Positions 49,061 to 61,192 of a stretch of DNA of 64,000 nucleotides are shown one piece after another. The stretch covers positions 337,001-401,000 of the forward strand of contig NW_023501086.1 of the NCBI RefSeq assembly GCF_014066305.1, in the 5' to 3' direction. The notes below the pieces were generated by a model. That model was given only the letters and a program-made list of their open reading frames with translations. It was not told the DNA's origin and made no database searches. Source of the DNA: Letharia columbiana (Eukaryota > Ascomycota > Lecanoromycetes > Lecanorales > Parmeliaceae). The position numbers were made by a program, and so were the translations under genes. Within the stretch, counting starts at the first letter, position 1; every line of letters starts with the position of its first letter.

Positions 49061-51885
49061 TTAAAGTTTTTAATTTCTTTTAATCTTTATAATACTCTAC
49101 CTTAATTCAATTCTATCGAAATTTTACTTTCTCTTTATTCTACTATCGCTCGATCTTTAATCTTATTATCTAATCTACTTAATATCTATAAAGAAAATAA
49201 AATAGATTTTTAACTTATTAGTATTAGTTTAAACGAGAGTAACTCTTAATTATAAGTTTATCGTTATTTTTTATAAAAGAAATCTATTAATAATTTAATA
49301 GATAACGTCGCTATATTTAAAACTTATAAGAATAATAACGCGTTTTCGCTATAAAAGAAAAAGCGTTTAATAATAGAAAATATTATATTAGTAAAGCTCT
49401 TAATTAAATAAGATTATACTCTTTAATTAATTAACTTTTATAATATTAAGATTAATAAGATTATAAGTTAAAAAAAGATATAGAATAATATAAAGATCGG
49501 CGATAAAGATCTAATATTAGAGTATATATTCGAGTACTATTAGTTATCTATTTTTTATATTAATTAATATAATAGAAAGATAAAGCTTAATAAGAAAGAG
49601 AGATCTTAGTAATTTAATATAATTTAGTAAATTATAAAATAAGTCTTATAGCTTAATTATAATAATATAAGTATTAATAATACTCGAATATTTAGAGATT
49701 TAGATTATATCTTAGATTCGTAAAAAACGTTAATTTTTATTATTTTAAAGATTTATTAACTCTACGATTTAATATAGTAATATTTTTAAGTAAATATCTA
49801 TAAAGAAGCTATTAATGCGAATAAGCTCGATTTTAATAAGATAAATATACTTAATTCTTTTATTCGACTCGCTAATATAAATATTTTTTTAAACTCTAAT
49901 ATTATTAATAAGTTAAATATTTAAATAATAACTTACTCTATAATTTAATATTTTTAAAGAATATTAAAATATTACTATCGTCGAAGTCTTTAAAAAGTTT
50001 TCCTTCGCGAGTAAATATATTATATCGAAATTTATTCGAAAGAATTAATAGTCTTAATATTCTTCGATTAAGATACTTAATGTTACTTATCTATATAAAG
50101 ATAAAGCGAACTATATAATTTAAATAATACTTAAAATAAGATTCTTTCTTATTATTATTCTAGTAAAGACTTTTATAAACTAGCTTATAGAAATTATTAA
50201 GCTTATAGATCTCGATAATCGCGACGTTATATAACTTCGCGTATTTTATATATATAGATTAACTTAATATTATAAAGTTAGCGCTAAGCTCTTAATCTCT
50301 ATAAATATTAAATTATTTAAATATATAATCGATAATTAAGCTTAATCTAAATAAGAGAGATTCTTAATTCTAATAACTCTTAAGTTATATAAGAATTATA
50401 TAAAAGTTATAATTAAAGATAAAGAGAAATTTAAATATAACTTCGCTATCGGCTAGATTTATATTAATAAATTCTATAATACGAAATTAGATATCGTCTT
50501 AATTCTCATATTAATTAACGCCTATAAGATAGAGTAATTTAGAATTATAATCGACGATCTCGTAAGTACGTAAAAACTATATAAGAAGGGGCGAGTATAT
50601 TATAATAGATTAGCGAAGAAGTATAAGTATTATCTACTATTTGTATATAGATATTTAGCTATATTATAAATTAAATTCTTTATAGATATAATAACGATAA
50701 TTCTCTCGATAAAGTAATTATAATAAGAAATAAATCTTGTTATATTAACGATAATAGAAAAAGTATATTATAAGATTAGAAAGCGAATAGAGAATATAAA
50801 AGCTCGCTTATATAGTCTATCGAATAAGGAGTTAAAGAGAAATATCGATAAAATATAGATAATTCTAGATAAGCTAATAATTAAATAAATAGCGAAGATA
50901 AGAATTATTAATAGCGGTGCTTTACTTATTAAACTTTTACTATATAAAATAAGAAAGATTATCTATATATTAAGCGAGAATTAAAAAAAAATATTATAGA
51001 ATACTAATCGAATTATCTAAAATTAAACTAAAGCGAAGTATATTATATAATATAAGAAGATTATAATCTAAGATTATAATATCTCTAATCTTATCTACGG
51101 CTTATACTTTAATAGAGTTTATAAGCTTTAAATAATAATAGTAATTTCGAATATCCTCGACTTTTTTAAATAATATTAACTGAAACTAATTAATTCTAAA
51201 TATTAAAATAATAAGAATTATTATAAAATAGAGTAATAATAATTAGACTTTATAAAGCTAGATAATAAGAAAGATAACTAGCTTTAATATTTAGAATATA
51301 GTATTTATAACTACTATCTAGATAAGCTAATATAAGATATTTCTAAGCTTATTATCTTAAAGTAGCTAATTAATACTCTTAAAGAGAATATATATAAATA
51401 TATTAAAAAATTAATCGTTTTTATAAGTTTCTTTATCGTTAATCTTATTATTAATCTAATATATTTTTCTTCTTTATCTAATTAATTTCGAGTAATATTA
51501 ATAAACTCGTAGTAGCTTAAATAAGAGTATTTAAATTACGAAACTCTCTAATACTTCTTAATAATTTCTTTTAAGAATCGTAATAATATAATAGTATAGC
51601 CTTTCGAGGATAATAACGAATCTCGCTTTCTAGTTTTTATTAAATATCTTATAGATATAGATATAACCTTAATAAGATTCTTTTACTCTATAAATTTAGA
51701 TATCGATTAAGAGAAATAATAGAATATCTAAGTAGATAATAGGGTAATACGGCTATTATAGAAAAATAAAAAGATTTATAACTATTACTTAGTATTAGAT
51801 AATTCGAATAGCTTAAATAATAAGATATTAAATCGAAATATACGAAGAGAGATAATTCGATTTTAGATATATAATGATATTGGGA
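49060..51885 (+). repeat. 2.8-kb direct repeat, copy 1
   Basis: Aligns over its length with 52600-55405. Anchors include AAAGAAAATAAAATAGATTT, AGAGTAACTCTTAATTATAA and AAGCTAATAATTAAATAAAT. Read through stops, one plus frame gives long lysine/isoleucine-rich text with AARLYSLSNKELKRN-like patches shared by both copies, so a protein was encoded, but I do not recognise it. Confidence 0.7.
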
Positions 51886-51938
51886 ATAAGAATAATAATA
51901 CTAGAAACGTAGATAACGCGAATATATAAATAGCTTAG

Positions 51939-52000
51939 ATATCGCTTATTCGATTTCGATACTACTATTGCATTTAGTATCTAAATCGAATAAGCGATAT
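51939..52000. repeat. Near-perfect 26-bp inverted repeat (hairpin)
   Basis: Arms 51939-51964 and 51975-52000 are complementary over 26 bp with one mismatch; the arms contain ATCGCTTATTCGATTT. The loop is CTATTGCATT and still holds TpG and CpA. It lies just after copy 1 of the 2.8-kb repeat. Confidence 0.75.
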
Positions 52001-52599
52001 ATTCGAGTTAATTAATAGTAATAATAAACTTAATATTTAACTTCTACTAAATATTTATAATTCTTTTAATTATAATTCTTAATTATTAATATAACCTCTA
52101 ATCTAGCTTCTAGATAATATAAATTATAATTAAATATTTAAGTCGAATAGACGATTTAAATAGTCGATAAACTATCGAATTAAAGTTAAATAGTCAATTA
52201 TCGCGCTAGTTATTAGCGCCTATAATATTATATTCTACTATTTTCCCTTTATAATTTATTATTTAATATTCACTTCGTAAACTTCACACTATAGACGATA
52301 TTTAATAAAATCTTTATCGAAGCTACTTTTAATTTTAATATCGAGTTCTATCTAATATAAATCTTTTATCTCAACTTCTAAGACTAGCTTTCGATCTAAA
52401 TAAATCATTAATAATATATTATATTCTTCTTTTAAACTCTATTTACTACTAAAATAAATTATTAAATAAATCTCTATCTATAAAGAAGATTAAGTTATCT
52501 ATTAAAGTATTTTAACTCTAACTCTAATCCTTAATATCCTTCTTTTTTATATCTTTCTTTTACTATACTTTATATAAGACGATTTTTAGAAAATCTCGA

Positions 52600-55405
52600 A
52601 GTTTCTAATCTCTTTTAGACTTACTAATATCTCGCCTTAACTTAAATCTATTAAAACTTCGCTTTCTTTCTATTCTACTATCGCTTCGCCTCTAATCTTA
52701 CTATTTAACTTACTTAATATTTATAAAGAAAATAAAATAGATTTTCGATTTATTAATATTAGCTTAGACGAGAGTAACTCTTAATTATAAGTTCGTTATT
52801 ATTTTCTATAAAAGAAGTTCATTAATAATTTAATAGATAATATCGTTATATTTAAAACTTATAAGAGTAATAATATACTCTTATTATAAGAGAAGAGGCG
52901 TTTAATAATAGAAGATACTATATTAATAGAGCTCTTAATTAAATAAGATTATATTCTTCGATTAATTAACTTTTACGATATTAAGATTAATAAGATTATA
53001 AATTAAAGAAAGATATAGAATAATATAAAGGTCGACGATAAAAATCTAATATTAGAGTATATATTCAAGTATTATTAGTTATCTACTCTTTATATTAATT
53101 AATCTAATAAAAAAATTAAGCTTAATAAAAAAGAGAGATTATAATAATTAAATTAGATTTAGAAAATTATAAAGTAAGTTCTATAACTTAATCGTAATAA
53201 TAGAAATATTAAAAATACTTATATCTTTAGAGACTTAGAGTATATCTTAAGTTCGTAAAAAACTTCGATATCTATTATTCTAAAAATCTATTAGCTATAT
53301 AATTTAATATAAAGATATTTTTAGATAAATTTCTATAATAAAGTAATTAATATAGATAAGTTTAATTTCGATAAGATAAATATATCTAATTCTTTTATTT
53401 AACTCGCTAATATAAATATTTCTTTAAACTCTAATACTATTAATAAGTTTAATATTTAAATAATAACTTACTCTATAATTTAATATTCTCGAAGAATATT
53501 AAGATATTATTATTATTAAAGTCTTTAAGAAGTCTCCCTTCGCGGGTAAATATATTATATCGAGATTTATTCGAAAGAATCGATAGTTTTAATACTCTTC
53601 GATTAAGATATTTAATATTATATATTTATATAAAGATGAAGCTAATTATATAGCCCGAATAATATCTAAATCGAGATTCTTCTTAATAATCGTTCTAGTT
53701 AAAATTTTCGCGAATTAACTTATTAAAATTATTAAGCTAATAAATCTCGAAGATTATAACGTAATATAACTTCGCGTTTTTTATATATATAAATTAATTT
53801 AATATCGTAATATTAGCTCGAAGCCTTTAACTTCTATAAATATTAAATTACTTAAATATATAGTTAACGATAAAGCTTAATTTAGATAAGAGAGATTCTT
53901 AATCTTAATAATACTCGAGTTCTATAAGAATTATATCTAAGTTAAAATAAAGAATTTATTTATATATAACTTCGCTATTAAATAAATCTATATTAACGAG
54001 TATTATAATATAAAGTTAGATATCTTCTCGATATCTATATTAATTATCGCCTATAAGATAGAGTAATCTAGAATTATTATCGAAGATCTCGCTTATATAT
54101 AAAACTCGGATAAGAAGAAGTAAGTATATTATAATAGAATAGCGAAGAAGTTTAAGTATTATCTACTATTCGTTTATAAATATTTAGCTATATTATAAAC
54201 TATATTTTTTATTAATATAATAACGATAATTCTATTAATTAAGTAGTTATAATAAGAGATAGATATCGTTTTATTTAAGATAATAGAGAAGAAATATTAT
54301 AATATTAGAAAGTATATAGAGAATATAGAGTCTCGTCTACGCGCTTTATCGAATAAGGAGTTAAAGAGAAATATTAATAAAATATAGATAGTTTTAGATA
54401 AGCTAATAATTAAATAAATAATAAAATTAAGAATTATTAATAGCGATGCTTTGCTTATAAAGCTTTCATCTTATAAAATAAAAAAGATTATCTATTTATT
54501 AAGCGACGATTAAAGAAAAATTCTTTAAGATATTAATTAAATTATTTAAGATTAAGCTAAAGTCGAGTATCTCGTATAATATAATAAAACCCAGAGTTAA
54601 GAGTATAATCTATTTAAATTTATATATAGATTATACTTTAATAAGACCTATAAACTACGCGTCGTAATTATTATTTCTAATATTCTCGAATTCTCTAAGA
54701 TATATTAATTAAAGCTAATCGATATTAAGTATTATAATAATAAGAATTATTATAAGTCTAGATAGTAGCGATTAGTCTTCTAAGCTAGATAATATAAAAA
54801 AAAAATAACTATAATATTCGTAAGATAGTATATATAATTACTATCTATACGACTTAATAAAAGATATTCTTAAGCTTATTATATTAAAATAGCTAATTAA
54901 TACTCTTAGTAAAGATATCTATAAATATTCTAAAAAGCTAATAATATTTAAAAGTTCTCTTATAATTAGTCTAATTATCGCTCTAGTATAATCTTCTTCT
55001 CTATTTTATTAAATTTAAATAATATTAATAGACTCGTAGTAACTTAAGTAAGAGTATTCAAATAACGAAATTCTCTAATACTCTTTAGTTATTTAATTTA
55101 AAAATCGCGATAATCTAATAATACGACCTTTTAAGAATAACGATAAATCCCGCTTTCTCATCTTAATTAAGCGTCTTATAAATATAAATATAACGCTAAT
55201 AAGAGTTTTTCGCTTTATTAATCTAGATACTAATTAAAAAAAGTAATAAGATATTTAAGTAGATAAAAGAGTAGTATAACTATTATAGGAAAATAAAAAG
55301 ATATATAATTATTACTTAGTATTAAATAATCTAAAAAGCCTCGATAATAAGATTTTAAATAGAAATATGCGAAGAGAGATAATTCGTTCTTAAATATATA
55401 ATAAT
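52600..55405 (+). repeat. 2.8-kb direct repeat, copy 2
   Basis: Same orientation as copy 1, offset about 3.52-3.54 kb. The two copies differ by many transitions and a few short indels, so both were mutated after duplication. Confidence 0.7.
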
Positions 55406-58400
55406 ACTATATCGTCTTTTTAGATACGCTATTTATAAGTATACTTAGTTATTCTAAAGCTTTTATACTATTTTAATATATAATTATAGTTTAATATTAG
55501 ATAACTTATAAGACCTAGATAAGAAAATTCTAAATAAGAAGATCGAATAAAAGATATTTAACTCGAGAGTTAATATCTACGATAGATATAAGAATAACGA
55601 TATAAGTAAAGAAGTAAAAGATAAGATAGTTTAGATATACGATAGATAGGGGAGTTAAGAAAGATATATATTATTCTTAAATAGATATTTTAAATACCTA
55701 AATAATATATAGTATAATCCGACTCCGTATCATATTATTCGATTTCAACTATTTAATTTAATCGTTAACTAATTCTCTAAATAAATAGAATAAATAATAT
55801 AATAAGATTTATTAAATAAAGGTTGGCCCGTAAGATCTATTTCTAAATTAGAATCTCTATTAATTCTATAATATTCTTTCTAATATATCCTCCTCTAGAA
55901 TTATTTTACTTCTTTTAGAATTCTATAATTTAATCAATCTTAGATATAAAATACGAGTCTTTATAAGTTAGCGTCGCGTTATCTTTATTTATCTTATCTA
56001 AATTATTCTATATTAATATTAATTTAAGAATCTAGACGATATTAATTATCTCATATAACTTAATAATAAAAGAGTTTAGTTATAAAAAGATTCGCTTCTT
56101 TTTAAAGTAAGAGATAAGAAAGAGATATCTAATTAGAAGCGCGCTTAATGTTTCTTATAACTAAATAAAGCTTAGCGAGATCTTTAAGTAACTAGAGAAC
56201 GCCTTTCTAAAAGTCTTTACGTCTAATATTTTAAGAGAATAATTAAATAATTACGAATTAGATATAATTATAAAAATTAATTATATATATATATAGGCTT
56301 ATAAATATAGACGGCTAAATAGATAATCTATCTCTACTAATAATATCGATTTTATATTATAATTATATATCTTTAATCGAGCTAATTTCTATATATATTT
56401 AAAAAGAACTATAATTGATATATTAATATCGTTTCTTAATATTATTAAGACTTAAATATTAATTCGCGTTATAGTAAATAATATCGATTTCGATATATTT
56501 ATAGATATATTAAAAGAAGATAAAGTGTATAATATTATAATAGATCGAATTATATATCGTATCGATAATAAAGATATTAAGATTAATTATTCTCGAAAGT
56601 TTAAGATAATCATATTATCGATATATAAGCGAGGCTAGAATTCTATATTTTTTATAATTAAAGAATATTAGATAAGTAAGTATTTATTTTTTATATATAT
56701 CTACTATTACTAATACGCGAAGAGATCGTTTATCTTAAGAAAAGAAAAAGATAATAAAGATATTAAGAGGAATATATAAAGCGATATAATAGCTTAAGTT
56801 GATTATTCTCGCTATTAGCGAAAGGATTCGAAGTTATAATATATATATATATAAGAAATAGTTAGATATTTATATTATAATCGTTATATTCTTTAAAACT
56901 TAATTAGTTTCGAGAAATTCTATAATATAAAGAATCTATCTTATTAAAATAATTTATAATCTTTACTTTCTCTAAATATCTTCTTATACTTTATATAATA
57001 TAGAATCTTTATCTTTAATATAATTAGCGCCTCGCGTTATTTAATAGCGTTAAACTTAAATAACTTCTAGAAAATCCGCTAATATAAGTTTTCTTTATAG
57101 GCTATATTTTAATAGGCTTCGATTAAAGAAAATATATAATCTTTATTAAATAGAGAGAGGTAATATAAAAGATGTTAAAGCTGATATTTGACCTCTATAT
57201 TCTATTAATAGAGATTATAAAAAGGCGATATTAATTATAGTAGAAATATACTATTATATATAAAATAACTTCGAGTCGCTAAAAAGAATTATACGTTATC
57301 TTTAATAGTTATAAAGTCTACGATAGTATTATTATTAATAATTATATAAATTATAACTTTATATATAATATTATCTAAGGAATAAAATATATTATTAATA
57401 TATCGAAGTAATCGTTATCGATAAGTATTTATACTAGAAGATCTATAATTATATATATTAAAATAAATATTATTTATAGAAAAATACTCGAGAATAGAGA
57501 AGTAAATAAGAAAGTATAATTAGAGTAGTAATATTTGATAATAGATAATAGTTAACTTAGCGTTAATTATTAATAGAAAATTTATTTAATTCGAATAGAG
57601 ATTATTAGCGAAAATATTATCTAATTTGAATAAGGTATTTAAGTTAAATAGATAGTCGAATTTAGATAGAGATTCGACGCGCTTTAATTTAAATAAGTTA
57701 AAAACACGTTAATTAATAGCCCCTCTTTTCAAATTAATAACTTTTCTTTACTCTTTTATTTTTCTATCTATTTAAATATATTTATTTTTATATTTTATCT
57801 ATTATCGTCTTTAACGTTTAGTATCGATTTTATTCTAACTTCTAGTAATAATAAAAGATTTATAATACTTTATATTCTACTAAGTAAGTCTACTGCGTTT
57901 AGATTATAGAGATTATAGAAACTCTAGAGTAGAATACGAAAAAGAGAATAGTGATAAAGAGGGTTAAAAACGCTAGAAGAAAGAAGAAAGTTAAGAAGAT
58001 AGAAAATATAAATCGTAATCTACTTATTCGCGAAGATATTATTAATTATATATTAATAGAAAGCGAGTAAAATAAAGAAGATTAATAAGAGGAAAAGATA
58101 TATCGAAGAATATAGATAAATAGATCTTAGATTACTTAAACGTTATAGAATATATAAGTCTAAGAAAGATATATATATAGCATCTAATTACGACGGTAAT
58201 AAATTCTTAAATAACTCTATTAGTCTAGAGAAGACGAAGAAATTATTAATAATTATAATTATTATATATAACGAAGCTTTCTTTAATATTAATAATACTT
58301 TCTTAATTTTATATACTATTATAGATATTAGAAAAAATCCCTCTTTTAAAATTAAAGATAAAGATGAAGATTATAAACTCGATATATTCTTATTTAATCT

Positions 58401-61164
58401 ATATCTTCTATCGGGTTAATACCTTAATAGAAAGCGATAGAAAGACTCTTATTCGAACTCTAATCGAGTATTAAGATTATTAAATCTAGAATAAAGAATA
58501 ATAATACTAATTATTAGTTAGTTAGTTTTAAAATTAAGTAATATTAATATAAACTAGCTAATATAAACTATAGAATTTAGAGTAATTCTTATTAGCGACG
58601 AAGAATTAGAATTAATAAAGCGAAGTAAGAATATATTATATAATTAAATATCTAGATTAATAAATATATACTAAGTCGAGATAGGAAATAACTCGCTAAG
58701 AGGAGTCGCCTTTATAATAATAAAGCTAGAATACTTTATATAAAGCTTTAATATAAAAATAAGTATATATTTTAAGTATAGTAGAATAATAACTAAATCG
58801 TTATAAATAATTTAATATTAAAAAGTATTACGCTAAATAGAGTCGTTAAACGCTATTATATTAAAGCCGCGTTATTAATATATAGCTTATTTAAGTCTCT
58901 TATTAATATATTTATTAAATAAGATAAGAGAATTTAGAGCTTCGTTAATATCTCTAATAATATTAAATTATATATCGTTAATAGATTAGAATAAAGAAAG
59001 ATATATAGATTATACTTTATAAGGTGGCTTAGACGAAGATAATCGTTAGATCGCGCTTTAAGATAATTTAATACGGCGAGAAAAGCGCGATTACAATATT
59101 AAGAAAGAGTATCTTAATATATTCGAGATAATAAGAGTTATTTTACTTACAATAATTATAATTAATAAAGATTTTAAATATCTAGATTTTTAAGAGCTAA
59201 GTCTCTAGTTAAAGCATTATATTAACGCGCTTAATTAAATAATAATTAAAATATAAAGAGATTAGAGATAATAACTTTATAAGAATACTCGATTTATATA
59301 AAGTATCGATAATTAATCTATATATTTTAAGGCGAGAAAGGTATTAATACCCTTAACTAATTATTACTATTAATACTTTAAACTCTTTTTAATAAGAATA
59401 TAGCTTTTTAACTATATAGGCGATTTTCGTTTAACTTTAATAAAGAAAATTCGAGATATCGTTTAATCTTATCTTAAGGCCTATATAACGTCGTTGTCTA
59501 AAGATATAAAGATAATAGTTAGCGACTTATTAGTCGACCTTTAATTTACACACTAAGATTTATAAAATAAATAGAATATAATATATTTTATAAAACTTAG
59601 ATTAATCGACTTTTTTAGTTAATAGTCTCTAGAATAAGAGATACTTCTTATCTTAATTAATAGTTATATTATTATATAAAATTTTCTTTTATAATAAGAG
59701 AGTATTTCTCGAATTTAGATAAAGAAGTAAGTATCTTTAATTACTCTTATTTGATAATACTATAGTTCTTATAATAACCGCCCTTTATTATAGTCTAAAG
59801 AATTATAATTCTAAATATTTTTATATTAAAAGATAAGATAGTAAAAAGTCGAAGATAAGCTCTTTACTATTATTTTACTACTCGTATAATTATAATACTT
59901 TTTAGAAATATATAAGTATATTAAGAAGTTCTAGAGAGATATAAAATAATAGAAAAGATTTATTATATGCTATATATTACGATAGCGTATTTTAAAGATA
60001 TATCTTAGATTAATAAAAAAGGTATAGAAATCTTCTAAATTAAATAACTTATATAAGAATTCGCTAAATAATATTATCGAGGAACCGAGCTTCGCAAGCG
60101 TTTTAAGGGAAGTTATATTAAAGTTCGCTAATATTAAACTACTCGAGAGGTTAGATTTAAGCTTAATCGAAGATAATAAGAAAATCTCGCGAGTTATTAA
60201 GAAATAATTAATACGTAAAATAATTAAATAGAAAGAAATCGGTTTAATAAATAATAATTAGAACTCGAATCTCTCTAAGTTTAAAGTATAAATGCTTCGC
60301 GTCTTAATAAGTAGAAAGAATAGATAAAAAAGATTAAACTTTAATATATCGTCTATAGCTTTATTATAGCGAATAAGAGAAGAGATAATCTATAAAGAGA
60401 ATAAGTATTTATAGATTAATAAAGTTATATTAAATAAGAAGAAAAAATATAAAGAATATATAGCGTAGTAGATAGAATAAAAAGGGTTAATCTCTTTATC
60501 TACTAGGCGAATTAAATAAGAATTAATAAAGAATTAAGCACCGCTATAGCGCTTAAAATTTTAATTATTTAAGAATCTATATCTTAGAGATTATAAATAT
60601 TATTAATATTATAATAAGATATCGCGGTAAATCTTAAATCGATAACTTTTATTAGATATCTAGGGGTATCGAGTCTAATCTAAATTAGATACTCTAGAGA
60701 CGTTATTATAATCGACGATATCGTTTAATTCGAATACGCTATAAATACTAACATTACTAGCGAGACTAGTTAATCTAGAATTTTTATAGATATTATTATA
60801 ATCGATAATACTATTTAGCTTAAATAGTTTCGAAAATCTTCTTAATATATATTTAATTAATCGAATTAAACTTTTAATAGATGTTATTATTACTAGTAAT
60901 ATTATTTATCTTAAATAATCTAGAAAATCTATCTTATATATAGTTCCTCAAATTTTTAAATATATACTATTAAATTAATAGCTTATAGTTACTTTAAAAT
61001 CTAACTAACTTAAATAAATACTATCTTAGCTTATTAAACGCGAAGTTTACTATATTTAATTATTAAACTAGCGAAAAGAGTTAAATATAGATAAAGTTTA
61101 CTTAATAGACTAAATCGTACTAAATCGTACTTATGATATAAACTCGGCGAAAATCGTATAGAAA
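55406..61164. other. Interior of the large element, right part, unassigned
   Basis: RIP-mutated, no open frame. Plus-strand frames from about 57,800 to 60,600 look like a decayed long coding region, but no motif is certain. Doubled TAAATCGTAC at 61111-61130 is the only subterminal repeat seen on this side. Confidence 0.4.
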
Positions 61165-61192
61165 GAAACTTTTCAGATTTGCAGATGTAATT
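61165..61192 (-). repeat. Right terminal inverted repeat
   Basis: Perfect inverted match to 42267-42294, with all CpA and TpG sites kept. Confidence 0.85.

Larger units (their letters stand above)
42267..61192. mobile_element. Candidate giant (18.9-kb) DNA transposon bounded by 28-bp inverted repeats
   Basis: A 28-bp sequence at 42267-42294, beginning ATTACATCTGCAAATCTGAA, is repeated perfectly in inverse orientation at 61165-61192. The outermost TA on each side (42269-42270 and 61189-61190) could be a TA target duplication, which would make the element 42271-61188. Just inside the left end is a 40-bp tandem array, and just inside the right end a doubled TAAATCGTAC, as expected of subterminal transposase-binding repeats. 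The interior is heavily RIP-mutated and contains two 2.8-kb direct repeats. I did not recognise a transposase. It could be one giant element, or older insertions captured between two ends. Confidence 0.6.

Noticed and set aside
42267..61192. Assignment of the large element to the Starship group or to Mavericks
   Set aside because: No tyrosine recombinase, integrase or polymerase text could be read through the mutations, and the ends are inverted repeats with at most a TA duplication.
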